From assembly GCA_004298345.1 (NCBI GenBank), contig SCTV01000066.1, forward strand, positions 1-5,863: DNA of 5,863 nt, written 5' to 3'. Shown piece after piece: positions 3,443 through 5,863 of this stretch. Position 1 is the first letter of the stretch, and every line of letters starts with the position of its first letter. The DNA is from Patescibacteria group bacterium (GTDB lineage Bacteria; Patescibacteriota; Minisyncoccia; Phycocordibacterales; PALSA-1337). A program made the translations under genes and the position numbers. Under the pieces are notes generated by a model. That model was not told where the DNA came from. It saw only the letters and a list, made by a program, of their open reading frames with translations, and did not search any database.

Positions 3443-5863
3443 ATGAACCCAAAGACGAGTGAGGTGTTTGATAAGGCCTACAAAAAACTCAATAAAAAGC
3501 AAAAATTGGCCGTGGATACTATTGAGGGCCCGGTAATGGTGATTGCAGGACCGGGGACGGGTAAGACGACCATTTTGACTTTGCGTATTGCCAATATTCT
3601 TCGTATGACCGACACGCCTCCGTCGGGTATTTTGGCGATTACCTTTACTGATGCGGGAGTAAAGGCGATGCGGATGAAATTGCGAGAGATTATCGGCAGT
3701 CGAGCTGACGAGGTACGACTTCACACTTTTCATGGATTCGCTGCGAGTGTACTAGCCGAGTTTTCTGATCATGTACCACATCTTTCTCGTTCAAGGCAGA
3801 TTACAGATATTGAGGCCGAAGATATTGTCCGCACTATTTTAAAAAATCCTCAATTCAAAAAACTTCGCCCTGGAGGTGAGCCGGATTATTATGTGCGATA
3901 TATTTTGGGAGCTATTAGCGAATCAAAAAGAGAGGCATGGATGCCCGAGATGGTACGAAAACACGCTACCTCTGAAATCGAGAGAATTAAAAATGATGAG
4001 GAATCTGTTTCTACTCGAGGCGCTACCAAGGGCCAGCTCAAAGCTGAGGCTAAAAATCAGATTGAAAAGTGTGAAAAAACCATTCTTTTTTCGGAAGTGT
4101 GTGCCGAATACGAAAAGCAAAAAAAGGAGCAGAAAAAGATAGATTTTGATGACCTGATCTTTGAACTTGGCCAAGCCCTGCGTACTGACGAGCTTCTGCT
4201 CCGACTCTTACAGGAGAAATTTCTCTATATTATGGTGGACGAGCATCAGGATACCAATGACGCCCAAAATCTCCTCATTCAAACCATCGCCACCTTTTTT
4301 GATGAGCCAAACCTCTTCATCGTCGGTGATGAAAAGCAGGCCATCTACCGTTTCCAGGGCGCATCAGTTGCCAACTTTCTCAAATTTGAAACCATCTGGA
4401 AATCAATGCAGGTGATTTCGCTCGAGGATAATTATCGTTCGCACCAGCACATTTTGGACGCCGGTTTTTCTTTGATTGAGAATAATTACGAAGGTGAAGA
4501 GCATCAAAAACTTCGAGTAAAACTAAAGGCTGGCAATGGTGATAGTGCTCGACCGATCGAGCTCGTCTCGGCAGGTAACACTGCTTCCGCAGACAAGGTG
4601 CTCATAAACCGGCTCAAGGCGCGAGTAGGAATAGGACAGACGACCGCGGTGATTGTCCGTCGCAATCGTGACCTCGAGCGGGTGGCAACTCTGTGTGAGG
4701 CGCATGGTATTCCTGCAGTCTCTGAACGAGGGGTAAATATTTTTGAGCATCCTATCGGCGCACTCTTTTTTGAATTACTCGCCTTTTTATCCGATCCGTC
4801 AAACACCGAAGCGCTCGCGGTCACTTTTGCTGGAGGACTTTGGGATACTCCTTTGTCTTTATCTTCAAAGTACATTCGTCTTATTAGATCTGGCTCACTA
4901 GATGAAGTTTTCAAAGCAGTGCCAACCATTGAAAAGCTTGTTTCCGAGATGAGTGAGAAGGGCGCACTGAGTTACCTTATTTTTGTTGCTGAAAAGTCTG
5001 GCCTTCTCCCACTTGCTCTCAAAAGCCCTTTGTCAGCAGAAGTTTGGAGAGGGATTATTGCTCTTTCGACAGAGCTTTCGTCCCGAGGTAACGCCGATGA
5101 CCCGAGAGCACTCATAAATGCACTGCTTGCATATAAAGTAGCTGCCGAATCTCGCAGCGTAAAGGTGCTCTCGGGGAGTCCGGATTCGGACATACGCATT
5201 ATGACCGCGCATGGCTCAAAAGGTCTTGAGTATGACGAGGTGATTATTCCTTTTGCTACCGAAGAGGCGTGGCTTCCACGACCAAAATCGTCGCCATTTG
5301 TATTACCTAGACAAAAAGAAAGCGGTGATGAAGTTTTGGATGGCCGAAGGCTTTTCTACGTAGCGCTTACTCGTGCTCGAAAACACGTGACGATCATTAC
5401 ACCACTTGAAGATTCTACTGGACGAATGTTTACGCCACTTCGGTTTTTCTCAGAGATTTCTGAAGGTGTGATTTCAAGAGTAGATGTACCAAGTGCATCA
5501 GACGATGCTCGGGTGCTTGCAAATATTCGGGGAGAGGATAAGCGAGGAGAAGCGTTGGTGACCTACGCACAGTCGATATTACTGGAAAAAGGTTTGTCGG
5601 TGACTGCGCTTAATCATTTCCTTACCTGTCCGCAAGAATTTTTATATAAAAGTATTTTGAAAGTGCCCGAAGCGCCGTCTGCGAGCTCGGAAAAAGGAAA
5701 CGCCATGCATGAAGCGATAGATCGAGTGTGGCATCTGACAGATAAAAAAGAGAGTACGATTGCTGAGACACTCGATCAATCTGTGAGGAGCTATTTTGAA
5801 AGATCGCTCTTGCCGGCGTTTGAAAAAGAATCACTTTTACCAGAATTTTTGGAGACTTTGCCT
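3443..5863 (+). CDS. UvrD/PcrA-like helicase with C-terminal RecB-type nuclease, 3' truncated
   Basis: Superfamily 1A ATP-dependent DNA helicase; 807 residues are visible with no stop before the window ends. Motifs in order: Walker A AGPGTGKT (35-42), Ia ITFTDAG (66-72), Ib LHTFHGF (93-99), Ic IDFDDLI (233-239), Walker B VDEHQDTN (265-272), III GDEKQAIYRFQGA (295-307), IV LEDNYRS (327-333), V MTAHGSKGLEYDEV (587-600), VI RRLFYVALTRAR (635-646). All catalytic positions are intact. From about 716 the sequence resembles the start of a PD-(D/E)XK domain of the RecB/AddB type: SVTALNHFLTCPQEFLY, then GNAMHEAID with His756. The metal-binding Asp, Glu and Lys would lie beyond the edge. Cys729, in CPQEF, is where AddB-type nucleases have the first ligand of a 4Fe-4S cluster; the other three Cys would be C-terminal. 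Likely role: DNA repair or double-strand-end processing. ATG 3443 is the only possible start: an in-frame TAA lies at 3413-3415, no start codon falls between, and the next Met (32) would destroy the Q motif. There is no ribosome binding site. UvrD, PcrA, AddA and RecB labels cannot be separated from this fragment. Confidence 0.93.
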   Translation, partial: MNPKTSEVFDKAYKKLNKKQKLAVDTIEGPVMVIAGPGTGKTTILTLRIANILRMTDTPPSGILAITFTDAGVKAMRMKLREIIGSRADEVRLHTFHGFAASVLAEFSDHVPHLSRSRQITDIEAEDIVRTILKNPQFKKLRPGGEPDYYVRYILGAISESKREAWMPEMVRKHATSEIERIKNDEESVSTRGATKGQLKAEAKNQIEKCEKTILFSEVCAEYEKQKKEQKKIDFDDLIFELGQALRTDELLLRLLQEKFLYIMVDEHQDTNDAQNLLIQTIATFFDEPNLFIVGDEKQAIYRFQGASVANFLKFETIWKSMQVISLEDNYRSHQHILDAGFSLIENNYEGEEHQKLRVKLKAGNGDSARPIELVSAGNTASADKVLINRLKARVGIGQTTAVIVRRNRDLERVATLCEAHGIPAVSERGVNIFEHPIGALFFELLAFLSDPSNTEALAVTFAGGLWDTPLSLSSKYIRLIRSGSLDEVFKAVPTIEKLVSEMSEKGALSYLIFVAEKSGLLPLALKSPLSAEVWRGIIALSTELSSRGNADDPRALINALLAYKVAAESRSVKVLSGSPDSDIRIMTAHGSKGLEYDEVIIPFATEEAWLPRPKSSPFVLPRQKESGDEVLDGRRLFYVALTRARKHVTIITPLEDSTGRMFTPLRFFSEISEGVISRVDVPSASDDARVLANIRGEDKRGEALVTYAQSILLEKGLSVTALNHFLTCPQEFLYKSILKVPEAPSASSEKGNAMHEAIDRVWHLTDKKESTIAETLDQSVRSYFERSLLPAFEKESLLPEFLETLP

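Noticed and set aside
4504..4929. Minus-strand open frame of 141 codons opposite the helicase gene
   Set aside because: The plus-strand frame from 3443 to the window end carries every SF1 helicase motif in order; the antisense frame is a shadow. The same applies to the other open frames between 3876 and 5834.

Overview
This window looks like ordinary bacterial chromosome, most likely from a Patescibacteria/CPR lineage (Parcubacteria-like). That placement is inference. It rests on the style of the DnaG and sigma proteins, the wording of the helicase motifs (GDEKQAIYRFQGA), an RNA-polymerase-type helicase fused to a RecB-like nuclease end, compact spacing, and sparse Shine-Dalgarno signals. Stops are TAA, TAG and TGA, and no in-frame TGA interrupts a gene, so the recoded TGA=Gly code of Gracilibacteria/SR1 is not in use. 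All four genes are on the + strand.

Layout. (1) Bases 1-1559: DNA primase dnaG, missing its 5' end (the zinc-binding domain lies upstream). (2) Bases 1569-2759: housekeeping sigma factor rpoD, nine bases after the dnaG stop and in the same frame. Together these form the dnaG-rpoD core of the macromolecular-synthesis operon. (3) Bases 2760-2960: a structured intergenic region. It holds a short palindromic element that may be an interspersed repeat, a terminator with a perfect 15-bp stem, a second weak hairpin followed by T runs, and then a near-consensus extended -10 promoter. (4) Bases 3010-3348: a 112-residue protein of unknown function with its own promoter, strong ribosome binding site and terminator, so a stand-alone transcription unit. 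(5) Bases 3443-5863: a long UvrD/PcrA-like superfamily 1 helicase, open at the right edge of the window (807 residues visible). It has all the helicase motifs and the beginning of a C-terminal PD-(D/E)XK nuclease domain. Its promoter -10 lies so close to the ATG that the message is probably leaderless.

How the genes relate. DnaG primes lagging-strand synthesis, RpoD directs RNA polymerase to housekeeping promoters, and the helicase-nuclease probably processes DNA ends or repairs damaged DNA. The two promoters that can be read both carry the TGn extension of the -10 box, and the RpoD encoded here keeps the region 3.0 His/Glu pair that contacts this element in E. coli sigma-70. No mobile element, CRISPR array, tRNA or rRNA is visible. 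I found no clearly new system. The items most worth a second look are the orphan small gene, the leaderless helicase message, and the palindromic intergenic element.
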